From NCBI GenBank assembly GCA_037042185.1, contig JAXQJY010000028.1, positions 186,001-250,000 of the forward strand: a stretch of DNA of 64,000 nucleotides, in the 5' to 3' direction. Source of the DNA: Sordariomycetes sp. S80-01Y. Lineage: Eukaryota > Ascomycota > Sordariomycetes. The notes beneath the pieces were generated by a model, which was given only the letters and a program-made list of their open reading frames with translations, had not been told where the DNA came from and made no database searches. The translations under genes and the position numbers were made by a program. Every line of letters begins with the position of its first letter. Position 1 is the first letter of the stretch. Shown here in pieces: positions 32,973 through 42,321 of the stretch.

Positions 32973-34091
32973 ATGACCAACTATCAGGAGCCCACGGCAG
33001 CAACAGCAGCCCAAGGTTCCGCCGTCGTGGACCCTGCGACCAACTTCCGCCTAGGCACCCGCGTCCACGCCTTATTCAGGGATCTCGAGGCCGCTCAACG
33101 CCGTCGCGAGATTGTGGAGCTCGACTACATCAACGCCACGCAGCCGCCCGTTGGCTCGAGGGATGCATACCACGGACTGGCGGTTGAGATCGAGGGTCTC
33201 GGCATTCAGATCGACGGTCTAAGGGGCCAGCTTCAGGGCATCATCTTCCACGACTCAGATATTGTATACCAGCTTGGTCTCGTCAACTACATGACAGAGA
33301 TGGGAGAGCTGGTGGAGGATGGCACAATCCCGAGGATTCATCCCCGTCTTAGCTCCGGGCTCAGGCTGCCGTCTCACCCCCCTCGAGCTGCTCCTGTCTC
33401 TTGGACGTTCAGAGCTGGCCCCCTTCCTCAAGTTTACTTCCCAAGGCACCCGGTGAAGAGCACTACTCGCGAGAGTATATATCATCCTGAATACCGCCCA
33501 CAGGCACCCAGCTCAATGGCTCCCAACCAACGCCCGTCAGTCTACATCAACCCCCTTTTCAGCCAGCGCCCTCACATTGGCGCGCTGATCAATGCCCCCG
33601 GATCTACTCAGCCTCTGGTCGACCACACCTCCAGCCCGCACCCGGTCACTTACAGATACGAGGGCTCCGAGGACGAGGAAGACCGTAGTATCGCGACGAA
33701 CGGTGGGATTCGGCTCGCCGAGAAGAACAGTCTGGGCTCCCCTGAGTATGGGATCCCGGACCAGGGTCGACAACTTCCGCCTCCTCGTCCACCGCAGCGC
33801 CCAAAGAGCCGCAGGGACGAAAGCGAGCACGAAGAAGAGCACCCCAGGAGCTGCTATGACCAAGAAGAGGACTGGAGCACCGGGAGTAACAGCGCCACGC
33901 AGAGCGACCGAGACGCGCTGGCGGTTATGGACGAGGAGCGTTACGCAGCGGGGCAGTCACCTCCACGTTTCACAAATCCCTTCACAGACCCGGCGAACGT
34001 CATCCATGATGGGGATGAGGACGAGGGCGACTCTGAGGGTTCGAGCGAAAGCGGGAGACCGCAGAAGCGCGCCCGCCACAGTGATGTTTGA
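32973..34091 (+). CDS. Hypothetical protein, P/S/E-rich with basic C-terminus
   Basis: I do not recognise this protein. The frame is open from 32766, but I favour the ATG at 32973 because its context CACCATGACC is strong and the earlier 69 codons are translated pyrimidine-rich leader. That gives 372 residues. Residues 25-110 are predicted helical with paired charged and hydrophobic residues (FRDLEAAQRRREIVELDY, LRGQLQGIIF), perhaps a short coiled coil. The remainder is proline- and acid-rich and probably disordered, ending EGSSESGRPQKRARHSDV with a likely nuclear localisation signal. No introns. With the upstream ATG the protein would gain a hydrophobic helix (LLSLFSALLCPVLLISLLI), so membrane anchoring cannot be excluded. 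A coding gene is likely from length and codon use. Confidence 0.6.
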   Translation: MTNYQEPTAATAAQGSAVVDPATNFRLGTRVHALFRDLEAAQRRREIVELDYINATQPPVGSRDAYHGLAVEIEGLGIQIDGLRGQLQGIIFHDSDIVYQLGLVNYMTEMGELVEDGTIPRIHPRLSSGLRLPSHPPRAAPVSWTFRAGPLPQVYFPRHPVKSTTRESIYHPEYRPQAPSSMAPNQRPSVYINPLFSQRPHIGALINAPGSTQPLVDHTSSPHPVTYRYEGSEDEEDRSIATNGGIRLAEKNSLGSPEYGIPDQGRQLPPPRPPQRPKSRRDESEHEEEHPRSCYDQEEDWSTGSNSATQSDRDALAVMDEERYAAGQSPPRFTNPFTDPANVIHDGDEDEGDSEGSSESGRPQKRARHSDV

Positions 34092-34953
34092 TACAGAGAG
34101 AGCTGGACCTGATTGTTTCCCCACCACCCACAGCGTGTGCTGAAGATTTGGGCTAATGTTGGAGGAGTCTCTGCGACGGACAGGGCTGGACAAGTACGAG
34201 ATGGATAAATGCTGGGCATTTGGCGCATCCAGCGCCGGTGTTCTTTCAGTTTTGAAGACGGATGGAGAGGAAGTGAGCGGTGGCTTATGTACTTGGTCTT
34301 TTTCGGGTTGGGGCCCTCAGATGGGATGTGGCCGTGCTTCGATCTTTTTTTTAGGATTACTCTTTGCGCATTATTTGGAACGACGGCTTGAACTGAAAGA
34401 TGCCTCGTTGACGAAGTGTATTGTCGGCTGAAACTAGGAGGAGTTGGTGGTGTTGCGTATTCGATGGATCTACTCGTCGAATGAGATCAACATTAATCGA
34501 CTAGTTTCAATTATTCGCACAGATAAACCTCCGCTTGCCATCGTGAATAGGTGAAGCTATCGTCATGGGATCCGCAGCCACGAGCCACACCATGAGCGGA
34601 CTCACAGGAGTCAAAACCATGGCCGCTACGCTACGTGCGGAGTCTACATGCGGAGTTGAAATACTACCTTTATTAATACACCAGTAGGCCAAACTAAGTA
34701 CTCAATGAGCACTGCTCTTAGTATACTAATGTACTAAGTAGCAGCAGTAGAAGTAGTGCCAGTATTGCTACCAGGGGAGCTGAGGCTACCAGGCGGCAAG
34801 TGGGGCTGTCCCGCCTCACCCCAGCCTAGCCCTGTCGCGTTCCATCATCACGACAGCGCGTCCTCCTTCAACCACGCGTAAAGTAATCCAGCGCCCTGCG
34901 TCGCATCAACATCATCTCTACTCGAGGAGGCTGCCACCTCGGCGGGCTGCACT
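34092..34953. other. Intergenic stretch, partly A+T-rich
   Basis: No gene recognised. From about 34660 to 34770 the sequence is A+T-rich with several TACTAA-like words; it looks like spacer or promoter of the gene starting at 34954. Confidence 0.55.
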
Positions 34954-36686
34954 ATGGCCTTGTCCTCGCCGGCAAGCGACCTCTCCCCGGACGCCTCCTT
35001 CTACTCGGCCCAAGAGGGCAACTCGACCACCGCCAGCAGTCCCGTGCATGGGAACCTGTGCCGCTATCGCAAGGCACGACAACTACCGGCCGAGTTGAAA
35101 ACGCACTGCTCAGTTTTGTTGGAAGAAAGACTTTGTATGTTTGGAACTGCAAGCACTCACGGAGCTTTGCTAACCGTTGGATAGTCAGTAACGCCGCGGG
35201 CCTGCTCAACAGCCTTCTGGCATCGGGCGCCTCGCGACAGTCCAGAGGAGCCAAGACGGGCATTCACGTACCACCACCCAGCCATCTCGCTCTCTTAGCT
35301 ACCCTCACAGTCCAGCCTTGGGCGACAACTCAGGCCGAAGAACTCGATCACATCGAAGCTGCCTCTCAATCCCTCGACTACCTACGCAACCTCCTCCACA
35401 TCGTCGGACCCCTCAACGCCGATTTCCGCACCGCCTTCCAATTCCTCCAAAGGTCGCGCTCCCGCCGAGGGCCGGGCTATCAAAGTCATGGAAACAATAG
35501 TGATCTTTCCGACGGCGACTCGGACCCCGACGAAGACCTCTTGAGCGGGACGCTATCGAACGAACTCAGCTTGTGGCAGCGAGGCCAGGACTTCTGGGCC
35601 GTCTTTGGATGGGCAATGAATTGCAGCACTTTATATCCAAGGAGATGGCCATACTGGAAGTCATGGCTGGAGTTCATGTTGGATGCCATGGCTCGTGACT
35701 GGGAGGAGCGAGAGCGCCTCGATCTCGAAGCACACGAGGCTGACGGCAATGTCGGAAACGTGCCTGTCACAGCGCGAAGCGAGTCGATCATTGCCATGTA
35801 CTTGGAGCAGCAGTCAGGGCGACGCGGCACTTTCAAGGCTATTCTCAAAGCGATGTTCGCAGACGGTGACGGGGTATCATTAGCCTTTCAGAAGGTCTTT
35901 GCCGGGGAGCGAAAGGGACCGAAGTCGGCATCCAAGAAGCGGAAACGGGAGACCCTCGACCTCGACAAAGACAAATGGGGCGACTATTGCGACGACGACG
36001 GGCTGTCGTCTGGGACCTCAGAGCCTCCCACGCCCGAGAAACCGAGGGGCCAGAAGAAGGATGCTTCTTACGGAACGTCGCAGCCGGGATTATCGGAGAC
36101 AGTACGGATCCGTCTACGGCTCTTTAGGGTGTTATCAATGGCGGTCTACACTTTGCAACCTGAGGACTTGAGAGACTTGTACGACGATTTTGCGGCCACG
36201 GTCAAGGTGCTCCCATTACCCATGTTCTGCTTGGTGGTGTCGCCGCAAGATAACCCCATGCTCGACGAGGCACAGATAACGGTTTTGAAGGAGCTACTGA
36301 CTCTTCTGACACCGAACCGCTGCAAAGACCCGGCCCGGGTTGATCCAGAGGCCGAGGCTCAAGGCGCCCTCAGCGTCGCAATGTTGCAGGAGTGCTGGGC
36401 TCCTCACCATGCCAACACTCTGGCGCTGGATGACAACGCCAAGCTATCAGTCGTTATAGAAAGCGTTCTTCAGCTGCTCTGGGCCAAAGACCAAATTGGA
36501 CACAGCGAGGAGCTCGCCGACGCCATCAGGAAAGGCATAGACGCTCGGGAAGCCCGCACGAAGAGAAAGCGTTTGGGCAAGGGCAAGGCAGACCCAAGCG
36601 AAGTTCTGGCGCAGGATGTTCTGAAGAACTCATCGGAGAGGTTAAGTGTCTTGTTGAATGTCATAGAGGCGTCGACTACTGTTTAG
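34954..36686 (+). CDS. Conserved-looking hypothetical nuclear protein
   Basis: I do not recognise a named family. Exons 34954-35134 and 35185-36686, with a textbook intron (GTATGT donor, GCTAAC branch, ATAG acceptor); phase restored as LLEERLFSNAAGLLNSLL; 560 residues. Residues 60-200 are helical (LALLATLTVQPW, SLDYLRNLLHIVGPLNADFRTAFQFL). Then comes an acidic patch (DLSDGDSDPDEDLL) and a well-ordered block WAVFGWAMNCSTLYPRRWPYWKSWLEFMLD. A basic and acidic linker follows, with KKRKRE as probable nuclear signal, then a helical C-terminal half (LFRVLSMAVYTLQPEDL, LTLLTPNRC) and a second basic patch RTKRKRLGKGK. The architecture suggests an alpha-helical scaffold in the nucleus, but no function should be assigned. 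Confidence 0.82.
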
Positions 36687-36938
36687 GTCGACGCAGGATC
36701 ACGATGGTATGGCTGGGGTATTCAAACGGTTGGCTTGTTTTGTGAGATACCACTACAGGGCGTTTTCAGGTAAAGGATATTGTGAGCATCTGTGCCATTA
36801 GCGCAACCGGATTGGGGATTAGAAAAGTCTCATGACAATTCAGTATAGTACAGGTCGTGTCAAATACAAGTGACAGATGACTTCGCATCTGGCTATTACA
36901 CCTCATGGTACAACATGTCGCCCTCGGGGACGTGCCTC

Positions 36939-37561
36939 TCATTTCTTCCCCGGCGTCGGTGTCCATGCTTCCGGCTGCCACTTCTCGCTCGGTCCGCTTG
37001 ACCTATGCGCAGCCCAAGGATCCTCCTCCTCCGTCTTTGGCTTCTCTGTCTCTCTCGTCTTTGGCTTCTCCGTCTCTCCCAATGCCCCTGGGGCCTTAGA
37101 CCCTCGGCCGCTCTGCAAAGATGGCACCGGCTGTCCCTTCTGATCACCTGGCGCGTCCATCACCCGCGGCTTCGCTTCCCATCGAGCGTCAGCCTCGGCG
37201 GCGAGCTGTTTCATCTGCGCCTGCCTCAGGACGTCCTGCTTCTGCTCCCCCACGCTCGGCGGCTCATCTCGCGTGTACCGTAGCCACTGATGCCAAAGCG
37301 GGCTGATCTTGACGTCTGAGTAGTGGGTTGACCGCGGATACTTGACTATCCGTCGCCATCGCTCGTTCGGGCCGCTGCCTTTGACTCGGAATTGCCAATA
37401 GGTGTTGCCATTCAAGTCAAGTCCTCCGGGTTTGTTAGCCAGGATCGGGCGGAAGCGTGTAGGATGCGCTTACCGACGAGGAACTGTCGCCGCCATGGCA
37501 AATGCAGCGCCTTCCATTTGAGCCACAGCTGCTTTGCCGGTCCTATCCTCACGGGCTGCAT
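36939..37561 (-). CDS. Mitochondrial complex I assembly factor, NDUFAF2/NDUFA12 family
   Basis: Members help assemble, or form part of, NADH:ubiquinone oxidoreductase in mitochondria. Minus-strand exons 37561-37474 and 37423-36939, joined as FLVGLDLNGNTYWQFR; 190 residues. The family signature is clear: LWLKWKALHLPWRRQFLVG at the start, GNTYWQF, RWRRIVKYPRSTHYSDV and SPLWHQWLRYTRDEPPS. The C-terminal half is K/E/P-rich and includes a repeated ETEKPKT unit, then DPWAAH..EKWQPEAW. A long charged C-terminal extension fits the assembly factor (NDUFAF2) better than the structural subunit NDUFA12, but I could not search to settle it. A short (GT)7 repeat lies just upstream of the start codon. Confidence 0.87.
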
Positions 37562-38064
37562 TGCGCGCGTGTGTGTGTGTGTGACGACCGAACGTTCGAT
37601 GTCGAGATGAGGTCAACGTCGAGGTCATGTACGCCACATAGCTTTTTAGTGGAGCTCCCGTTTGCGCAGCCTAAGGTAGCTATTGCGCCACGCGACGGCG
37701 GGATCGCAGCGTGCCTTACCAGCCACCCCAGCCCACGTCATTCAGTCGCTCGCTTAGTGGGGGGATCTGACGGCGCACTTCTTCGGGCTTCTGTTCCAGC
37801 AACATCAAACCCTCGATCCCGTACTGCTTCAACCGTGCGCCCGTCTAGATTGCGATTTTGAAACAGCCGCTCCGAGGCGAACAATCGCGATTGACGACCT
37901 ACAATGCGCTACATTCCAGCACAGTAGAAGAAGAAACACCCCGCGACGACATTCCAGTTAGACCCCTAACCTGCCCAACGACGACCTTGATCAACAAAGG
38001 CCTTCCCCCCTATCGCGAATCGATTGAGCAAGATACCCTATCATCAAGACTCAGCTATAGCACC
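37562..38064. promoter_or_regulatory. Divergent promoter, NDUFAF2-like / Scp1-like
   Basis: A 503-bp gap between divergent start codons. It begins with a (GT)7 repeat (37569-37582) next to the NDUFAF2-like start and ends with leader sequence before ATG 38065. No other gene seen. Confidence 0.55.
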
Positions 38065-40282
38065 ATGGCTTCCGTATCGTCACTAGACAAAGACCTGCGC
38101 AAAGTGCGCTTGGACAAATTCACACCTGCCGCCGCGAACGAGGTGCGGTCATGGATCGAGGAGATCCTTGGAGAGAAACTCCCCAGCTCGGATCTACTTG
38201 AGGGGTTGAAAGATGGAGTAGCCCTCTGCAAGTGAGTAGATCTTCTTCCACTGCTGTAGCCGATCGCAGTGCTAATAGCGAAGACTCGTCAATCTAGCGA
38301 TACCGCCGCCGGGCGTCAAGTTCAAGCAATCCGCGATGCCGTTCGTGCAAATGGAAAACATCTCAATCTTCCTCCGCGCATGCCAGCAACCGCCCCTCAA
38401 CCTCCACCAGCACGATACCTTCCTCACAGTCGATCTCTACGAGCAAAAGGACCCTGCGCAAGTCCTACAATGCATCGGAGCCTTCAGCCGTGCTGCCCAC
38501 ACCGCCAACCCGAGCAGATTTCCGTCAGCTATCGGCCCAGCGAAGACTCGAAACAGCGTGGTCAGTCCCCAAAGGACGGGACCTACAACACCCAGTCGTG
38601 ACCGTGGTACCTCATTCACGAGCAACGCGTCATATGGAAACAAGCCTGTGCTGCCGAGTCGAACCGGCGACTCCAACTCCGGCCGCCTGAGCCCTACCAA
38701 GAGTCCAACTAATGGCTCTGACTCTCCTGGAAATGTTAGCAGCTGGAGCAGGAAGCAGGACGAGGGCGCGACATCCCCAGCGTGGAACATTGCGCAGTAT
38801 GGCTACATGGGTGGTGCCAGTCAAGGCAACCTTGGGATTGCCTTTGGCGCGAGGAGGCAAATCACTAGTGCAGGGCCCAAGGTGCCTAGTCTGGCTGAGA
38901 AGGAACGGATGAGGAAGGAAAAGGAGGCGGAAGAGGAGCGACAGAGACAGGAAGCAGAGGAGGCAGAGGCGCGGCGCAGGGCTGAGATGGAAGCCGAAGA
39001 AGAGCAGGCACGATTGGAAGAGGAGCGTCGATGGGAGGAACAGACCCAGCGGCTACGAGAAGAAGAGCGCCGGAAGGCAGAAGAGGAGAAGAGGAAATGG
39101 GAGGAAGAAGAGAGGCAGTGGAAGCTCACCGAAGAGAAGCGCCGCCAGGAGGAGCGCGAGGCAGAGGCTCGTTTGGCCGAAGACCGCACCCAAAGTCGAA
39201 GTACTAGCGATGCGCGCCTGTGTGGCCAGTTTCTGAGCCAGTATCAGGCCGAAAACAAGGAGAGCGACGCCAGTGATAGGGTCAAGCAGCTTGAGAAGGA
39301 GCTCGAGCTTGCCCGTCAGCGCGAAGCCGAGTATGAGCGCGAGCGTCAGGAGAGGATTGGGCGGCCAAGCCGTCAGGTCAACAGTGAGTCTCCTGATGCG
39401 AAGGCCAGAGCGAGGTCTCGAAGCCGGGCTGCCGGTGAGGTCGACCGCCAGGATTCATACATCAAGGGAGAGCGTGAGTTCCTGCAGACCAAGTGGAACC
39501 AACACAACTCCGTTCCTGAGCCGGTCTACGAGCCAGCAACTGAGCAGGTCTCGTCGCCTCCCCTACCCGCACGGTCACCTCGCCCTCTGCCCGAACCTAC
39601 CTCTACTCCCAAGCTCAGGAGCCAGAACACGGGAGGCCGACCACTCCCAGATCCCGCCAAGTACACATCGCCACCGCAGCAAAGCCGACCACAATTCGAC
39701 TCGCCTGGCTCGAAGCCCAGCCGCTCGGCATACGGATCGCCAGCTTCACAGCCTACTCGGTCGGCATATGGCTCGCCGGCGTCGCAGCCCACTCGCTCAG
39801 CGTACGCCTCACCATCTTCCCAGCGCGACACCCCCAGCGACGACTACACGCCTCCCCCGCCGCAGCCCAACCGCACAGACCGCTTCCTGGCTTCCAACCC
39901 GCCGCCAAAACAGGCATCTCCGCAGCAGACCTACTCCCGCGAGCTCGGCGCCACGGCCGAACAGGACGGCGAGGACCGCCGTCGCGTCCAAAGCCAGTCC
40001 AACACCAAGGCCGGCGGCTGGGCGAGCAAGTCCCTTCTCGAGCGCGAGATGGAGATGGAACGGCAGCGACAGCGTGAGTGGGAGGAGGCGCAGAAGGAGA
40101 CGGCCGCAGCGGCGAGGACGGCAGACGGCGTTGATGGAATCGGCGGCGGCGTTGGGGGACGATGGGATGTTGGGCAGTGGAGTGGCTTTACGGGGGGGGA
40201 CAGTCAGAACAAGGGCAACCAAGGAATTGGCGCCGGGAGGAGGCAGATTGTCGGGCCACGGCCGTTGCCGGGCTCTAAGTAG
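38065..40282 (+). CDS. scp1: Calponin-homology protein, Scp1/transgelin-like with long coiled-coil extension
   Basis: Scp1/transgelin proteins cross-link actin filaments in cortical patches. Exons 38065-38231 and 38284-40282, joined as GVALCKLVNLAIPPPGVKFK; 721 residues. The CH domain covers about 10-140 (EVRSWIEEILGE, MPFVQMENISIFLRAC, DTFLTVDLYEQKDP). A calponin-type repeat follows near 250 (GNLGIAFGARRQI), and the very C-terminus repeats the same idea (GNQGIGAGRRQI). Between them lies an unbroken E/R/K-rich stretch of about 110 residues, a likely single alpha helix or coiled coil. Then comes a P/S/Q-rich region with three RSAYGSPASQPT units. Yeast Scp1 is only about 200 residues, so this is a large extended form; such extension is usual in filamentous fungi as far as I know. 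The encoded repeats make the region prone to length change. Confidence 0.88.
39722..39830 (+). repeat. Coding tandem repeat, 36-bp unit, three copies
   Basis: Three consecutive copies of a 12-residue unit (RSAYGSPASQPT, the last changed to RSAYASPSSQRD) within the Scp1-like gene. Copies 1 and 2 are near identical at DNA level. Confidence 0.85.
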
Positions 40283-40617
40283 GCGCCGAAGGGAAAGACA
40301 TTGTAGCGGAGTGGTCCCTTTAGACGCTGCAGCGTAGATTTTTCAACTTACTTACACAGCGAGCCTAGCCTTGAAACCTTATGTAAAATGCCATGTATTC
40401 GAAAGCCTAAAACCAATGCTATGCTACCCCAGGTATCGTCCCTCTAGTGAACACGACGTCCCAAAGACTATAGCCCCCTTTTATTCGGGAGATGCAATCC
40501 CATTACTGCGCCTCGAGATTCTAACCCACGTTTATCATTCGAGCTTTCTGCCACGCGCCGTCATTAAATCATCATTACTTGGCAGTCATCGCGTCGTGTA
40601 CGGCGAGACAGCCCCCC
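40283..40617. other. Convergent 3' intergenic gap
   Basis: 335 bp between the ends of two convergent genes. Nothing else seen. Confidence 0.6.
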
Positions 40618-42321
40618 TTATGCGCCGTTGCTCTTCGCTTCTTTGGCTGATGCCTCGTCCCGGCAGCGCTTGCACATGCACCACCCCCCAAGACTACCCT
40701 TTGCCCACTCCCGTCTCTGGTCGACGGGCAGGTTGATGTCGCAGTAGTGGTTGAGAATCTCCTCGCCCTTGCGGATCCCGGGCGTGCGGCCGGGCATGAT
40801 CCTCTCCTCCCTCGCCCAGAGCACCATGCGGCCGCCCCAGTTCCATGTTACGTTGGGGTCGCAGTCGTGGTTGGCCAAGCACCAGTAGGGATGGACGGCG
40901 GCGACGTCGGGTCTCCCGTCCCGAAGGCTCTTCCTGGCGGAAGCGGTGCCTCTGAACTTGGCGAGGAGAGTGTTGAGGACCCAGAGATCGTAGTGGGCGA
41001 CGGTCGCGTAAATATCGATGTCCATCTTTTCGAGGACGTGGAGCGGCGTCTCGATGTTGTATTTGAAGGAGAAGGGTAGCGTCCATTCTGGAGGGGGGCC
41101 GGCGTTGGGCGAGGGATCTATGTCGTTGGTGCGCGTCGGGACGAAGTCTCCCCAGATGAATTTCACTTCTCGCACCTCTAGGGGGTGTATTTCCTGATGC
41201 GCGGCTAGTGCCAGGACTCTCGACAGCAGGAGGAGATAGAGCGTCTCGTCTGATTCACGCGCGTCGGGGTCTTTGGCAATTGCGTCGACATCCTTTTCGC
41301 AAACCGCGGGGTGGTATCGTTCTTGCGCCTGGTCATGGCAGTACTGACTGCAGAAAACGGTGTCGTAGCACTCATCGCAGCTCACAGCCGCCTCCTCCGC
41401 TCCTAGTTCCGGCAGGTCGCAACTGCAGGCATCGCAGAGGGCGTCTTTCAGCCTGTTGTTGGCCGTCAGAAGTGAGTACTCGCGCAGGACCGCCTCTCCA
41501 GGAGAGATATCGTCGACGGCGAAAACGCCCAGCTGCTGACATGTCGGTATCACTTCGTATTCATCAGTTTCGCTGGCGCCCTCTAGAAGTACTGGCAACG
41601 TCGCGACCTGAATCTCGCACTTGGGCGCCATCTCTTTCAGATCCGCATTAAGGGCTTTGAGGGATTCGGGGGCGAAGCGGTCGGGATCGTGATGGTTCCA
41701 AGGGTAGATTTCGCGACGGACCAGCCCGCTGTCTGGGAGTTCATCGATGCTGAATTCTGCCTTGCCTAGCTTGCGGCGAGCAAAGGTTTCGATATGTTGC
41801 TGACAATGGAGCAGCTCCCGGTTGTCGGGGGCTGCCTCGAGTCCCCGCTTGCAGAAGCTTGCGGCGCTTTTGAGGCATCCGCATAGAAGGAGTCCCAAAG
41901 ACAGTATCTGGTATGCGCGGATGGATGCTACCCCGGCGAGGCGCTGCAGAGAGGCAAGACTCGGGGTCGGATCCTGAAGCACCTCCTGCGCCCATGCACC
42001 GCCTAGGCCTCCGAAGTCGAGAACCTTGGGGGTCGAAGGCCCCAGGTAGTTCTTAAGGCTCTCCGAAGCTTTTTCGTGGTACTCGAAGCCCGCGTTCGAG
42101 ACCTCGTCGGTCAGCATCAGGGCACGGTACGCATCGCTGGCGGCGAGGTCAGGGTAGCCCAGGTCGGAGTGACAGACGGCGCGTTCGAGATAGCATATCA
42201 GATTGTACGGGTGGCTTTCGAGCTCGGTGGTCAGGCGCTGCCTGAGTTCGAGGAGGTGGTCGCGCGTGGCATCTGACTTCTCGGAGTCCGCATCCATGGT
42301 CATGTCAAGGTCCGGGCGCAT
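40618..42321 (-). CDS. SET and MYND domain protein (SMYD-like)
   Basis: A predicted SAM-dependent lysine methyltransferase of the SMYD-like class. One exon, 567 residues. The N-terminal part is a TPR-like helical region (HPYNLICYLERAVCHSDLGY, AASDAYRALML, and CLKSAASFCKRGLEAAPDNREL). The split SET domain starts near GVFAVDDISPGEAVLREYS. It is interrupted by a MYND zinc finger at about 294-338 (CDACSC, SCDECYDTVFCSQYCHDQA, H..AVC). The core SET motifs are NHDCDPNVTWNW at about 484 and GEEILNHYCDINLPVDQRRE at about 519. The post-SET cysteines are CMCKRC near 548. The NHxCxPN and catalytic-side Tyr motif (ILNHYC) are intact, so activity is plausible. Its substrate is unknown. An alternative start at the second or third methionine (residues 7 and 9) is possible. 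Confidence 0.9.
   Translation of the reverse strand: MRPDLDMTMDADSEKSDATRDHLLELRQRLTTELESHPYNLICYLERAVCHSDLGYPDLAASDAYRALMLTDEVSNAGFEYHEKASESLKNYLGPSTPKVLDFGGLGGAWAQEVLQDPTPSLASLQRLAGVASIRAYQILSLGLLLCGCLKSAASFCKRGLEAAPDNRELLHCQQHIETFARRKLGKAEFSIDELPDSGLVRREIYPWNHHDPDRFAPESLKALNADLKEMAPKCEIQVATLPVLLEGASETDEYEVIPTCQQLGVFAVDDISPGEAVLREYSLLTANNRLKDALCDACSCDLPELGAEEAAVSCDECYDTVFCSQYCHDQAQERYHPAVCEKDVDAIAKDPDARESDETLYLLLLSRVLALAAHQEIHPLEVREVKFIWGDFVPTRTNDIDPSPNAGPPPEWTLPFSFKYNIETPLHVLEKMDIDIYATVAHYDLWVLNTLLAKFRGTASARKSLRDGRPDVAAVHPYWCLANHDCDPNVTWNWGGRMVLWAREERIMPGRTPGIRKGEEILNHYCDINLPVDQRREWAKGSLGGWCMCKRCRDEASAKEAKSNGA

Noticed and set aside
39273-40337. 354-codon frame in another phase of the Scp1-like gene
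   Set aside because: R/S/P-rich shadow of the sense frame; the in-frame protein has recognisable motifs throughout.
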